Assembly (NCBI GenBank): GCA_016490735.1
Contig: JAEMWC010000031.1
Span: forward strand, 1,326,001 to 1,390,000
DNA: 64,000 nucleotides
Origin: Pachyseris speciosa
Taxonomy: Eukaryota > Cnidaria > Anthozoa > Scleractinia > Pachyseridae
Direction: 5' to 3'
The position numbers and the translations under genes are program-made. Under the pieces are notes generated by a model. That model saw only the letters and a program-made list of their open reading frames with translations, was not told the origin of the DNA and did not search any database. The stretch's first letter is position 1. Every line of letters begins with the position of its first letter. Shown piece after piece: positions 32,050 to 41,799 of the stretch.

Positions 32050-32625
32050 ATGTCCACGTCTTCTGAATTTTTTTCCTTGCGTATACCCAGGTATACAATG
32101 CGGTCTCTGAAAAAAAAACCTCGCCCTCCACCCATCAACATCTTTGACTTCAACCAAATCGACCCAACCTTCCGAAGGACACTGTCGATATGTTGAAGCG
32201 GCTCTTCGCTTTTTAACACAAGAAACATTGGGGCTATGAAAAACTTTTCCGAACGTTTCAGCGTAGAAACTTGCTTTGCAACGTGGTTGCAGGAAAAGCT
32301 GTTGTGACTAGAGCTGTCGCGAGAGGGGTTACTCTCCAGCCTGCTGTCATTGCCGGTCTGACGGCGTTTGGTGCTGTCGTAAAAATTGTCGCGACGGTGA
32401 AGAAATACGACAGAAAGGCTGAGCTTCGCTCGGGTGGAGTTCAAAAAATACTGGATGCCATCCGTTTCCATCTCAGGGGGGAATTTTTCGATGCAAAGGA
32501 GTTTCTCGACAAGCTGAAAATGATCGAGGACTTCGTTTCCGACCACTGCATGGAAATCCCTGATAAACTACAAAGGAAATACTCCAAAAAGTTCATCGTG
32601 GGTTGTCATCACAATATCCCACCAC
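32050..32625 (+). pseudogene. Small Polinton-1 membrane/helical protein, frameshifted
   Basis: The plus strand starts MSTSSEFFSLRIPRYTMRSL then, after frame changes, reads a small hydrophobic helix (GVTLQPAVIAGLTAFGAVVK) followed by VKKYDRKAELRSGGVQKILD and FDAKEFLDKLKMIEDFVSDH. Similar 'AGL.gvGv..k........+kie....a...y..vl..lr.fLRG..F....FL..m..ldd' texts occur in other Polintons. Function unknown. Confidence 0.45.
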
Positions 32626-33031
32626 CTTTCAAATCTTTCTTTCGCTTTTTGCTATTTCTTCGGTTTAATTTTTTTTGAAAGTCGAGAATTTCTTTTTTAC
32701 GTGGCCAAGCTTCCTTTGGAACCGAATTGAAAAAGTTGTCGAGGAAACAAATGTAATTGACTGACTTCTTTTCAAATTCCGCGAAATCGTGTATGATATT
32801 TCCCAGAAACACCCACAGCACCACGCTGCACTCTCGTCCTCCTGGCAACACACAGGTGTTGACTTCGTTGAAAATGTTGTATTTTTGCAGAATTTCGCGG
32901 ATGTGGGCCAGAGAAATCACAACCGGCTGCCAACCTTTCTCTTCTCTACGGGGGCGAAGAACTGTGTCGAGCTTCTGCACCAGCCCACATTTTTGACAAA
33001 CAAGCTCGCAAGCTTCCAATTTTTCCTCCAA
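32609..33031 (-). CDS. Polinton-1 zinc-ribbon-like protein, unrecognised (140 aa)
   Basis: Uninterrupted frame. The N-terminus MEEKLEACELVCQKCGLVQK has a CxxxCxxC motif. The middle IREILQKYNIFNEVNTC..G and the C-terminus are basic (KKLNRRNSKKRKKD). It could be a DNA/RNA-binding early protein. Convergent with the preceding plus-strand gene. I cannot name the family. Confidence 0.5.
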   Translation of the reverse strand: MEEKLEACELVCQKCGLVQKLDTVLRPRREEKGWQPVVISLAHIREILQKYNIFNEVNTCVLPGGRECSVVLWVFLGNIIHDFAEFEKKSVNYICFLDNFFNSVPKEAWPRKKEILDFQKKLNRRNSKKRKKDLKGGGIL

Positions 33032-33183
33032 TTTCTCTTCGCAATGTCATCTACTTCTTTTTTTCTTGTGCACGGGGGGTGGCGGTTTTCGAAAATCTGC
33101 GAACGCCTGCCAAGCTTTTTGTTTCTCTTCTTCTCCAATCTCGATTCGGAACATCGTCGGGTTTTTCTTTCTGATATATATAT

Positions 33184-33620
33184 GTGCAAATGAATGACAA
33201 ACGTTCCTTCGATAAGGGAAGAACGGCGGCTTTCGCGGATCTATTACAGTCCAGAAGGATATTGAAAGGGTGGGATGCGGCAGAAAAATTGGCACAAAAA
33301 GCCAGAATCCCGGAAGAGATGGTTGCACAAACAGGCTGTTTGGCAAACCTTTCTCCCCCCGCCTTCGAAAGTTCGACGTATCCATTCCCAACGCAGCACA
33401 CCAAGCTGACCTGCTTTTTTATGCCACACGACAGGGTTGGGGGCAAACTTTGGAAATACGCTCTGACGGTTGTCGATGTGGCGAGCAGATACAAAGAGGC
33501 CGAACCTCTGGCCACAAAAAGCGCGGAGGAAGTTGCTATGGCTTTCGAGAAAATTTAAAAACGCGGTCCGCTCCAATGGCCGAAGATGCTACAAGTCGAC
33601 CCTGGGCGAGAATTCGTGGG
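33184..33620 (+). pseudogene. Polinton-1 integrase, N-terminal part only
   Basis: Begins MQMNDKRSFDKGRTAAFADL; later text QADLLF (first catalytic Asp) and, after a frameshift near 33420, FMPHDRVGGKLWKYALTVVD, VASRYKEAEPLATKSAEEVA and then WPKMLQVDPGREF (second catalytic Asp). These are typical of the retrovirus-like integrase of Polintons, which inserts the element. The catalytic Glu and everything C-terminal are gone: coding text stops near 33620 at a junction with the polymerase gene in opposite orientation. Confidence 0.85.
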
Positions 33621-35700
33621 TTTTCGGAATGAAATGAATGTCTTTTGGAATGAACTCCACTCGAACCTTTTTCTGATGTTGTTCGCTCGCCGCCCCAACT
33701 CTTTCACAAACTTGCGAATCAACTCTTTGGGGTGTCTCTCACAGATGTGTGTTGGGGTTCTCTCAAGTGTATCCCCGATGGAAACGGAGATTGGCACGTG
33801 GGCGTTTTCGAACAACAAGGAGGCGGTTGGTTCTTTGCGGTAATTGGTGTCACCAAAGGCCTCAAAATCATACAAGATAACATGTGGAAATGATTTGGTG
33901 AAAGTTTTTGGTTTGGTGCTTTCATCACGCCCAACTTCACACCCCCATGCTTCAACAACATTAAACCCTGCCTCTCGAATCGCTCTTGTTCGCTTGATAG
34001 TGTCTTGAAACAGCTCTTCTCAAGTTTTCATAACTGTTTCTTTGGTCTTCTTGTTTGAACTGACAACCACAAGTTCGTCACGGTTTGGAAAACATCTTGG
34101 ACATCCGTGGAAATAACAACCATGGTATTGGAAAACTGTGTTCGTCGCAAGATGAAACCCATCCACGGGGCTCTTGCTACCCACCTATCTCCCCCATGCC
34201 CACACATTGCGTGGTGGATATGAATTCCTCGCCGCTGTGCTTCTTTTTCAAGCCAATTGGTGGGTGCCGCGTACGTTACTTTGTCGGGGAAGAAAGCAGT
34301 TTCGAAACTTGTTCGTTTTGCTTCCACTGTTTGGACATATAATCTTTGTTTCACCTTTGGAACATGTTTTGTAATGTCGAAGAAGATGACAGGATTTTGT
34401 AAATTTTTGTTTACAGTGTGGACATACTAAATCTCCGTTCAACTTTTCAATGTTCTTGATAAGAAACACGTGCCCACCATACACACCAATTGTCAGAATA
34501 TTTCTACATGCTTCTGGCGCATTTCGGGTGAGATGCCAAACAATAATATCATGAGATATCTGCTCTGGCTCGTACACTCGAATACCAATCCATTCGTCAA
34601 GAGATTTTTTTTCATTAAGGTATTGTTCAACTTTTTCTAATTCATCCATCGATGTTCTTGGACAATCTGGGAAATATTCCGTTTGTGAAACACCGAAGAA
34701 ACCGCGTGCAAGCTGCCGCGCTGCTTCTTTGGAGCGATGTATTCTTGTTCCTTCATTAACAACAATGCACCGCCATAAACAAAGATTGTCTTGAAAAGTG
34801 TCCATCGCTACCATTGCATGCCCTCGACCAGCACGTGCTCGATTTCGCAACCAATCAGGTAACGGACCTGTTTCCAACAATGGTGCAGCGCGATCCTTCA
34901 CCATTTTTTCATCAACACTTTCAAAACCATCAAAACGCCATTTCGTGTTTGGAACGAGATTAACCAACCCCAACCTTTGGTCTTCTTTCAAGTTCAACCA
35001 CTCCTCCGCCTCATCAAATCTTCTAAACCAAGAGGAACCAAGCCGTGGGTTTTGGTTTCTCAACAACACATCATTTGGTTTACCAACCAAAAGGCAAATA
35101 CATGGCTGAGATAAAAGGAGGTTCGAGCTTTCCCTCTGATGACCTTCATAAATGTGGGTGTAACATTCTGATTCAAGTTTTCAGTAATTCTCCAGGTGAT
35201 TGTTCTCCTTCCTTCTCTTGTTGTGTCAACTGTTGTGGCGAAAATTTTAGGAACCCCTTCTCTTCTTTGTTTTCGTTTCCTCAAATTTTGTCGCAAGGCA
35301 TCTTGAGTAACTACGAACTTTCTCCAACGCGGTTTCAACTCTTCACGCTGTTTTATAAGATCTTGTGGGAAATTGCCTTTCTTGGTTTCTTCGCAAGCTC
35401 TTCTTCTAATTTTTTCAAAAGCTTTTCAACTTCTTTCCTTTTTCTTGGATTCTCCGCAAGTTCTTGCGCAACTCTTTTCAAAAATTCTTCAGCTCCAATA
35501 GAATTAATCGTTGAAGGATTATTCTTTGAAGATGTTTGAAAAGATTTGCGCTTCTTTTTTCTCCGTGTGGGTGGTACTGGTGGTTGTTCTAATATCTCTT
35601 CATCTTTCCTTTGCTGCTCCCAACGTCTTTCCATTTCCTCCCATTCTTTGATTTCACTCCGCGAAAGTGTATCGTCAAGCCATCCTCTTGAGGTCGCCAT
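33618..35700 (-). pseudogene. Polinton-1 protein-primed DNA polymerase B, N-terminal part only
   Basis: From ATG at 35700 (MATSRGWLDDTLSRSEIKEW) through a coiled basic region and LKPRWRKFVVTQDALRQ. A long frame follows (35090-34248) with FQDNLCLWRCIVVNEGTRIH, RNILTIGVYGGHVFLIKNI and a Cys/His finger CPHCKQKFTKSCHLLRHYKT. Later frames have a 'YHGCYFHGCPRC' block and the exonuclease I motif YDFEAFGDTN. This is the pPolB of Polintons. ExoII/III and all polymerase motifs are missing because the gene stops at the 33.62-kb breakpoint. Several frameshifts. Confidence 0.85.
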
Positions 35701-35754
35701 TTTTCTGCCCCTATATTCTGGCGGAAAATTTCGGCCCAATTGTTTTGTGCTGCT

Positions 35755-36051
35755 CTTTATTCAACAGGGCGCGCCATCTGGTTGCTTTCCCCCCCGCGGT
35801 TTCTTCTGCATGCCTCCTTCTTCTATTCTTTGTGACATGGTTACCCTTTCACCACACTTGTTCAATATGGTGTGTCAATTAATAGGTACTACACATTTCT
35901 CTAATTGACCGGGTGGTCAAACTGGTTTTAAACAGGTTTGACCGGTTTTTTTGGGAGTGTTGAAAGTGTTTTTATTTGGTTGGTACTATCCCTAGTAGTA
36001 TAATGAGGGTCAATCGCTCCTTGACACAAAGTTGACCCTCATTATACTACT
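35755..36051 (-). repeat. Polinton 1 right terminal inverted repeat
   Basis: Reverse complement of the left repeat. Its outer tip (35994-36051) is a shorter, 58-base palindrome with the same ends but a deleted centre. Confidence 0.9.
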
Positions 36052-36056
36052 CGATA
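36052..36056. repeat. Target-site duplication, right (CGATA)
   Basis: Matches 16149-16153. A sixth base (A) would match if the element began at 16155. Confidence 0.8.
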
Positions 36057-36128
36057 AATAAACAAAACCACGTGCTTCATACAAGATGGCGATAGTTACA
36101 ACGCAACGCAACGCAACTATATGCAAAA

Positions 36129-36330
36129 CACGATAATTTGGTTTATCAAGAGATTTGACAATGTAAATTGACCACCGTAAAGAGATTAAAATCTCGGCGG
36201 TTCCAGCGTTAGCCTTTTGTCAGAGCCCTTCACTCTGATGAAAGGCTAACGCTAGAGACGTCAGCTCTTTTAATCCCTTTACGTTGGTCAATTTACATTG
36301 TCAACTCCGTTGACAAACCAAATTTTCGTG
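36129..36330. repeat. Foldback MITE between Polinton 1 and the right arm
   Basis: Left arm cacgataatttggttta..gacaatgtaaattgacca; right arm tggtcaatttacattgtc..aaaccaaattttcgtg. Inner inverted text 'agcgttagcc.ttt/aaaggctaacgct'. No coding content. Confidence 0.75.
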
Positions 36331-36394
36331 TCTCACTCCCACACCGACGCAGCACCACAGATTCTTAGAAACAAACCCCCTTTATTCATATGTA

Positions 36395-37531
36395 CAAAAC
36401 AGGAACATTTTGCTATTGACGCCAATTTAGCATATCATCTTGAAAGACATTTGTTGAGATTGCTAAAGAGCAGTTCGATAATTTCAACAGAGGTATTTGG
36501 TTTCAAATATCCTCCTCTGTGTGAGCTCTTTCTGATTTCCGCAATCCAGTTTCTAGATTCCGGCTTTTCTGTAAACTCCTCGTGTTCCAACGAGCTACTG
36601 GATCGGATGTAATGGTGAGAGTTTCTTCAAAATATTTAAGCTTTAAAATCACGATTTTCTCGTTAATACAAGATTTGGATAGTTCATTGACTGACTCACG
36701 AAGAAATCCAGCCCTGAAAAGGTGTTTGAATGGAGTGTTTATCGGAAAATGTGGCCGTAGAATCGAGCTTAGTTCATTCACTTGTAACAAGAAAATCGAC
36801 AAACGTCGTGCTCAAGTTTTGAGCGGAATAACCACCTATTTACTGGAACTGCCATTCAATTCAATGATGTAAAGGCTTAGAAAATGGCTGAAGGTGGAAA
36901 TAAACCCGAGTTGTGAAGCAGGTAAGCTGTAGTTATGACAAAATCTCCCCCAGATAGGTCGATTTTGTTATAGGCCTGAAAGTCGCAAATGCTCGTACAT
37001 GTGTTGATACAAACGCCCATAACGTTTGAAATACTGAAAACGTACAAGGGGTTTTGCATATTCTCGCCGATAAAGGACTACACTTTTCGGCTGTATAGAC
37101 TATAGTGTTCAACTAGGTCCCAAAGTTTCAAAATTAGCTCCTGACGCAAGGCCATTTCCGGCCATCGTTCGAAGGCGATTGACAGTGTTTAGTAATATGC
37201 TTGATTTCGTCTTGAAACACAAAGCAAGCGCAAATGTGTTTGTCTCACTGTAAACTGCAGACGTTAATAAGAGAAATGCGTAAGATTCATTGCTGGATCA
37301 AATATTTTACAGCGCCACGAAAAATGCCAATTTTATGCTTTTCGGAGACGTTGCAACGGGCGCTGACCGGGCGAAATATTTTATGGCTCCTAACGCCACC
37401 GAAAAAACCATTTCGATTCAAACCAAATCTGTTTTTATTCGAACCTTGGTAAAGTCTTTCAGTTACCTGAGTTTCAGGCGAAATTATTTTTGATGCGAAA
37501 TTGAGTGGGTGGTTTGTACAGAGACAGCCTC
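36395..37531 (-). repeat. Right inverted arm of the 26-kb unit
   Basis: Reverse-complement counterpart of the left arm, without the MITE insertions. It has scattered substitutions (a few per cent by eye), so the arms have diverged since insertion or were never identical. Confidence 0.8.
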
Positions 37532-37569
37532 TTAATGATTATCCATTGTTTCGAATTCTATCAACTTAC

Positions 37570-37710
37570 TTGGGTAGCATCTTGTAAAGTAGCTCCTCCG
37601 TTCTTGCCTTTTCAATCTCTAATTGCTTAGTTCTCTCGTCAACTAGCTCCTCTAGCTGATCAGTATATTTCTCCATCATTTGAAGCATGTTGTCCACAAT
37701 GTCTGTGTTT
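37570..37710 (-). CDS. Receptor guanylate cyclase exon: dimerisation coiled coil
   Basis: Encodes NTDIVDNMLQMMEKYTDQLE then ELVDERTKQLEIEKARTEEL and LYKMLPK. This is the conserved signalling helix between kinase-homology and cyclase domains (NimDnm..mmEkYa.nLE.lV.eRt.el..ek..te.LL..mLP). Acceptor tgtttcag, donor gtaagt. The right end of a 26-kb mobile unit lies about 35 bases into the following intron. Confidence 0.92.
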
Positions 37711-38485
37711 CTGAAACAAGACAAGCCCATAACTGGTATGAAATCGATGCCAAATATCACAAGAAATTAGGCGAGTTGTCTGTACCCTAATGGACGCGTT
37801 GGGTTGAATAACAAAGCGTCAAAGGCTGGCTACACTATCCTCTGGACTTATCTTTCGTTTATTTAGAACTGTCCTGTAGACCTTGTCGGGCTGGAACTTT
37901 GTGTGGAGGAGGTGTCTATGAACACAACCTCTGAAAAGCAAAGAAACTTGGAAGGTTCAGAGATAGGTCGGCATTGATTTCACAATAGATTTTGGCTTGT
38001 ATTGGTGTTTTCAGCGACGATCGCGAGTTTTGGGCCAAGCAAGTAATGATTCAGGCGCCCAGTTGAATTTCCAGAAAGGTTTATTTTTAGCGAGAGTAAC
38101 CTAACTGACGCCGTCTTTTAAATTGGCTACAAAACTATCGCATAATTTTAACGGAATTTCGTAAATCGTTACAACATACAATAAGCCCTTTCCTCACCCA
38201 TAAAAAGTCCCTTACCCTTCCTAAAAGCGCTTTTGCACCACTCCTTCAACAAGTGTTTAAGGAAGACCTTAGAGCTCTAACATAATTTACTCTCACAGTT
38301 AGCAACAGAAAATATTTACTTATACAATCTATTGTGATCGGTATTCTGCACAGTCTGTTATTAAATTATGTATGGGTATGCGCAAATTCTGTCATCCTAA
38401 GCTCATTCAACGCTAGTAAGGGTCAGAAAGGTTCTTTGTATGCAAGTATCCTGGTGTTATGTTCCAAACCATGGGAGCTGCTTAC

Positions 38486-38666
38486 TTTGTTTTGTTCATT
38501 TCTCTCAGCTGGGTTTTGATGGCGCCGAATGTTGGTCTGATGGAGGGTTCATTATCCCAGCATTGTTCCATAAGCTGTAGGTATCTGTGATGACATCCCT
38601 GGCTTTCTTTTGGTGCATCTGGTCTAAACGGAGGGACCAGGTTCTTTCGTACCTTCACCACAACAT
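38486..38666 (-). CDS. Receptor guanylate cyclase exon: end of kinase-homology domain
   Basis: Encodes DVVVKVRKNLVPPFRPDAP, then YLQLMEQCWDNEPSIRPTFG and AIKTQLREMNKTK. 'CW...P..RPtF..ik..lr.mnk' closes the kinase-homology domain in this family. Acceptor tttaaag, donor gtaagc, leaving phase 2. Confidence 0.88.
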
Positions 38667-38969
38667 CTTTAAATGTGAATCCCGGAAAGGGAAAGTGAAA
38701 ACGTTTGTCAATGACATGATCTTTAACTACCGGCCATTGCAGTTTTTAAACGGGGTTGAGGGGCGGGGGGCAGATAACAGAGGAGAAAATGTCGCAAGCC
38801 ATTCTAAAACAAGTCAACCAAATAAATAATTCCTCTAAAATGTTAAAGTGAACTCAGAAAGGAATCGTACAAAGAAAATTGCTTAGCACTACCTCTCAAA
38901 ACTTATATGGTCCGTATCACAATATGGCCTTAAGATTCTTAGATTGCATAGAAATGAACCTCTAATTAC

Positions 38970-39122
38970 CTTTAGGTTCCATATTATAATAAGGTTCCTC
39001 ACGAGTAAGAATTTCGTGCAGTATGATTCCGTAACTGTACACATCCCCTGGCTGTGTTTTTGTGAAGTGACTCTTCTTGTGAGGCACTGTTGGCAACAAT
39101 TCTGGGGAAGTCCAAAATAAAT
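38970..39122 (-). CDS. Receptor guanylate cyclase exon: kinase-homology C-lobe
   Basis: Encodes DLFWTSPELLPTVPHKKSHF, then GDVYSYGIILHEILTREEPY and YNMEPK. LWTAPELL and GDVYSFGIIL..I..R are hallmark texts of the family. Acceptor ttttcag, donor gtaatt, phase 1 on each side. Confidence 0.9.
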
Positions 39123-39159
39123 CTGAAAAGCAACAACAACAACCCTCAAATTTCACTTT

Positions 39160-40150
39160 CGCTCCAGCTCAGATCAAATTAACCCGAGAGGTAACACAGG
39201 AAATACGATTTGCTTGATATTAAGATGGTTAGGAAAACAGCTCTTTCTTAACTTGAAAGCTCCAGGTTCTTTGCAGCTAATTGAGCTCTGGTGAGCGGCG
39301 ACCTCAGGGATACAACCCGTTGCAGTCCAGCATCGATAACCAACATTTCTTAGTTTTCTTACTGGTGAAATAAGTGAAAGTGATTGCAATAGAGTTCCTA
39401 ACGGAATTCTTGAGCTCCCAAGAAAACATCGCGCAGAATGCCGCGACACATCCGGGTACTTTTTAAGTACGCCGGCGGTAAATTTGAAAGGTCCTCCGAG
39501 AAAGGGAGCGAAACAATAAAGAAAATGGCTACAAATCGACTACTTGCGCCTACGTTTTTCTGATTTACACGCAAACTAGTAGCCGTAGCTATTTATCAGC
39601 GTATAGATTTTGTAGAAGAGGGTTCAATAAACAAATTTATACAAAAATTTATTTTCTATGGTCTCTATAACCATTATCGAATATGCTTTGAAAAGTGTCT
39701 ATTTTTGAAGCCCTTTAGTATGGAAGCCCTTTAGTATTGGGTTCCAACAAATTCCTTCGCTTCAAGCGAAGAAATTTATTTGAACCGAAAATTTAAGCAT
39801 TAGTTACGAAGAAGAGACTCTGAAGCTGAACTAAAAAAGGTTTTGCTTGGGCATAATAACTGTTATGGAACAGACACAGCAGTACTTGACACAATGCAAC
39901 TGAATTTATTGAGTCATCAAAATAAAAAAAATGTATCTTTAAGTTGTTTTCAATGTTTCCTATCCTTTGGTTACGAGAAACCTCAAAGTCCTCCGGAGAC
40001 AGCTTCTCTCAAGCAGTCGTACATGTATGTTATATTATTTTCATGGGGATTGACTTTTGTATTCAAAGCTATGCATGTTCACTGAAGAAGACTACTCATC
40101 AGTTTGTAGTTTCATAGACAACTGTAGTCTTTTAACACAGGAATTATAGA
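39160..40150. other. Cyclase intron, no other feature recognised
   Basis: AT-rich; a small duplication of 'gaagccctttagta' near 39705-39735. Nothing coding recognised. Confidence 0.4.
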
Positions 40151-40228
40151 AGAGCTACCTACCTAATAGAAGAGCTACCAACCTAAATGGTGTGGTTTGG
40201 AACAGATTATCTGCAGTTTGTGACTTAC

Positions 40229-40394
40229 CTCTGTACTTTGCGTATTCCCCGACATCTTCCTCTGACTGATTGGCTTTGATTGAGTCCAAGCCAAAGTCAC
40301 ATATTTTACAAACCCAGCGACTGTCGATCAAACATTTAGATGAACTCAGGCTTCCATGAGCAGATATTGGACTGTTGTGTAGTGCAATCATACC
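40229..40394 (-). CDS. Receptor guanylate cyclase exon: pseudo-catalytic loop of kinase-homology domain
   Basis: Encodes GMIALHNSPISAHGSLSSSK, CLIDSRWVCKICDFGLDSI and an acidic linker to YAKYR. The catalytic HRD of true kinases is replaced by HGS(L), as expected of the catalytically dead kinase-homology domain; DFG is kept. Acceptor ttctag, donor gtaagt, leaving phase 1. Confidence 0.88.
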
Positions 40395-40689
40395 CTAGAA
40401 TAATGATCACACGAACACGTCCATTACAGCGAATTTACAGCCTTAAAAGTTCAGGTGGTGGAGCCCTTATTCAGGCACAAGGAGAACCTAAGATCCAATG
40501 AAGTCTAGCCCTAACTACAAAAAAGGGAAGATGACTGATGTTGGAGTGCCGTTAGGATTTTGGCATGTCGCATTATAAAAATTAATGTTGTGGGTTAAAG
40601 AACAGTCGTGGCATGCTGAGGACGTCGCGTGAAATATGTTTTGTGTGGAAACCTCGACTCATCATGCGTATTACTTTCCATTGTATGTT

Positions 40690-40860
40690 GTATGTATGTA
40701 TGTATGTTAACTTTATTTTGACACGGTATATTCATCAGTTACAAAACCTAACTATATCTAACATTAAAAATATCAAAACTATAAAAACTGCTTTACATGA
40801 ATGCCGTGTTTCTAAAAAACATAAGTTATCGAGGAGGATAAAAGTAGTTAAGTAGATGAG
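40690..40860 (-). repeat. Probable LINE 3'-UTR remnant with (TATG)n
   Basis: (TATG)n at 40689-40708 is followed by 'ttaactttattttgacacgg' and an A/T-rich 3'-UTR-like stretch similar in character to 44400-44690. Weak assignment. Confidence 0.3.
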
Positions 40861-40879
40861 TAAAGTCGTTGTAAGAATG

Positions 40880-41022
40880 AAGATGTGAATGATCATCGCA
40901 ATTATAAACACTACTGAAGCAGTAGTGAAAATAAAGCCTACAATAACTCAGGCTTGCACAGGAGTCGAACCCATGACCTCTGCCATACCGGTGTAGTGCT
41001 CTACCAACTGAGCTAACAAGCC
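40880..41022 (-). mobile_element. tRNA-derived SINE
   Basis: On the minus strand, 41022 down to 40951 reads a tRNA-like head: ggcttgttagctcagttgg (A box), ggttcgactcctg (B box) and the closing acceptor stem gcaagcc. An unrelated tail follows (tgagttattgtaggcttta ... ttataattgcgatgatcatt). The anticodon arm pairs poorly and an unrelated tail replaces a tRNA terminator, so this is a SINE rather than a working tRNA gene. Confidence 0.75.
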
Positions 41023-41104
41023 AACTGGGAGCTGTTTATTTTGCTGGTTCGTAATATAATACCCGTGAATGATGAATGTGTGAGAATAAATTCCATGTAC
41101 TTTC

Positions 41105-41445
41105 ATTTATTATATGTCTGGCTTTTCAGCGGTCAAGATGGATCAATTCTCCTGCTGTGATTGGCTACCCGCGAGGTCAAGATGGAGCCATCTTGACCGC
41201 TCGGGATAGGCCGCTTGTCCCGCGTTTTACTGTCTTCTCATAGCGTCCTCGCCTTTGAGTCATATAATAAATCCTTTATTGACCAAACGTACTCGGTCAA
41301 GATGGCGGGATATTGGTCTCGTTCTTTTTTTGCGTGTTTATGGACCTCGACTCCGTCTCGGTCCATAGACACGCAAAAAAAGAACTTAGCCAATATCCCG
41401 CCATCTTGACCTCACGCTTGGCCAATAACCCATATATATTCATCC
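41105..41445. repeat. Foldback repeat, copy 2 (ggtcaagatggcgggatat family)
   Basis: Reverse-orientation copy of 3940-4255 with longer flanks. Inverted ggtcaagatggcgggatattgg at 41299 and 41386-41410 brackets 'gcgtgtttatggacctcgac' and its inverse; a second inverted pair of 'gtcaagatgg' lies at 41140-41200. Confidence 0.7.
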
Positions 41446-41799
41446 TCACTTTCCTTTGTGTTCGACTATTTTACCTTGACACTGATTCAACTGCTTGACC
41501 CTAGTTCAACAAATTTGTTCACGGACTCACGAGATAACGAATTGGTGTAAAATAGCGGCAGCGTTTTGATTCGATGTTTCTTGCAATGCATGACACGTCC
41601 AAAGACATTTAAGCCCACAAAAAAGACCTGTGTCAATATCATTCCCTACATTCTCGTGTCTCTGTTCACCTTAAGGACAACACACCCCAAGCAGGGCAAA
41701 CGTCGCGGCTGGCTTCTTGTATAATCCAGCTTTCATTTTCATCTCACAAGCATGAATTAAAATGTGTAATCTTTCCCATGAAAGGGGCTAATATTCTGT

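Larger units (their letters stand above)
16154..36051. mobile_element. Maverick/Polinton element 1 (adintovirus-like), 19.9 kb, decayed
   Basis: Starts AGTAGTATAATGAGG and ends CCTCATTATACTACT. It is flanked by the duplication CGATA (16149-16153 and 36052-36056), or CGATAA if the first A is shared; Polintons normally make 6-bp duplications. Terminal inverted repeats of about 300-350 bases are present. Genes recognised: packaging ATPase, adenain-like protease, double-jelly-roll capsid, candidate minor capsid, pX-like and PLA2-like proteins, collagen fibre, integrase part and polymerase B part. A 5.86-kb transposon and at least one multi-kb deletion have altered it. Old endogenous copy, not expected to be functional. 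Confidence 0.92.
11268..37531. mobile_element. 26.3-kb TTAA-flanked unit with long inverted arms, carrying Polinton 1
   Basis: Left end TTAA|GAGGCTGTCTCTGTA (TTAA at 11264) and right end TACAGAGACAGCCTC|TTAA (TTAA at 37532) are inverted. They continue as long inverted arms: 11268 to about 12730, and about 36395 to 37531. A TTAA target duplication is characteristic of piggyBac-type transposition. No transposase was recognised. Removing the nested Polinton leaves roughly 6.4 kb. It inserted about 35 bases downstream of the cyclase splice donor at 37570. TTAA is palindromic, so the duplication is short evidence; the arm symmetry is the stronger argument. Confidence 0.75.

Noticed and set aside
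35994..36051. Treating the Polinton tip palindromes as independent MITE insertions at both ends
   Set aside because: The target duplication CGATA lies outside both palindromes, which favours their being part of the element; kept as an alternative in the findings.
40951..41022. A functional tRNA gene (anticodon GGT, Thr)
   Set aside because: Weak anticodon-stem pairing and an attached SINE-type tail point to a tRNA-derived SINE.
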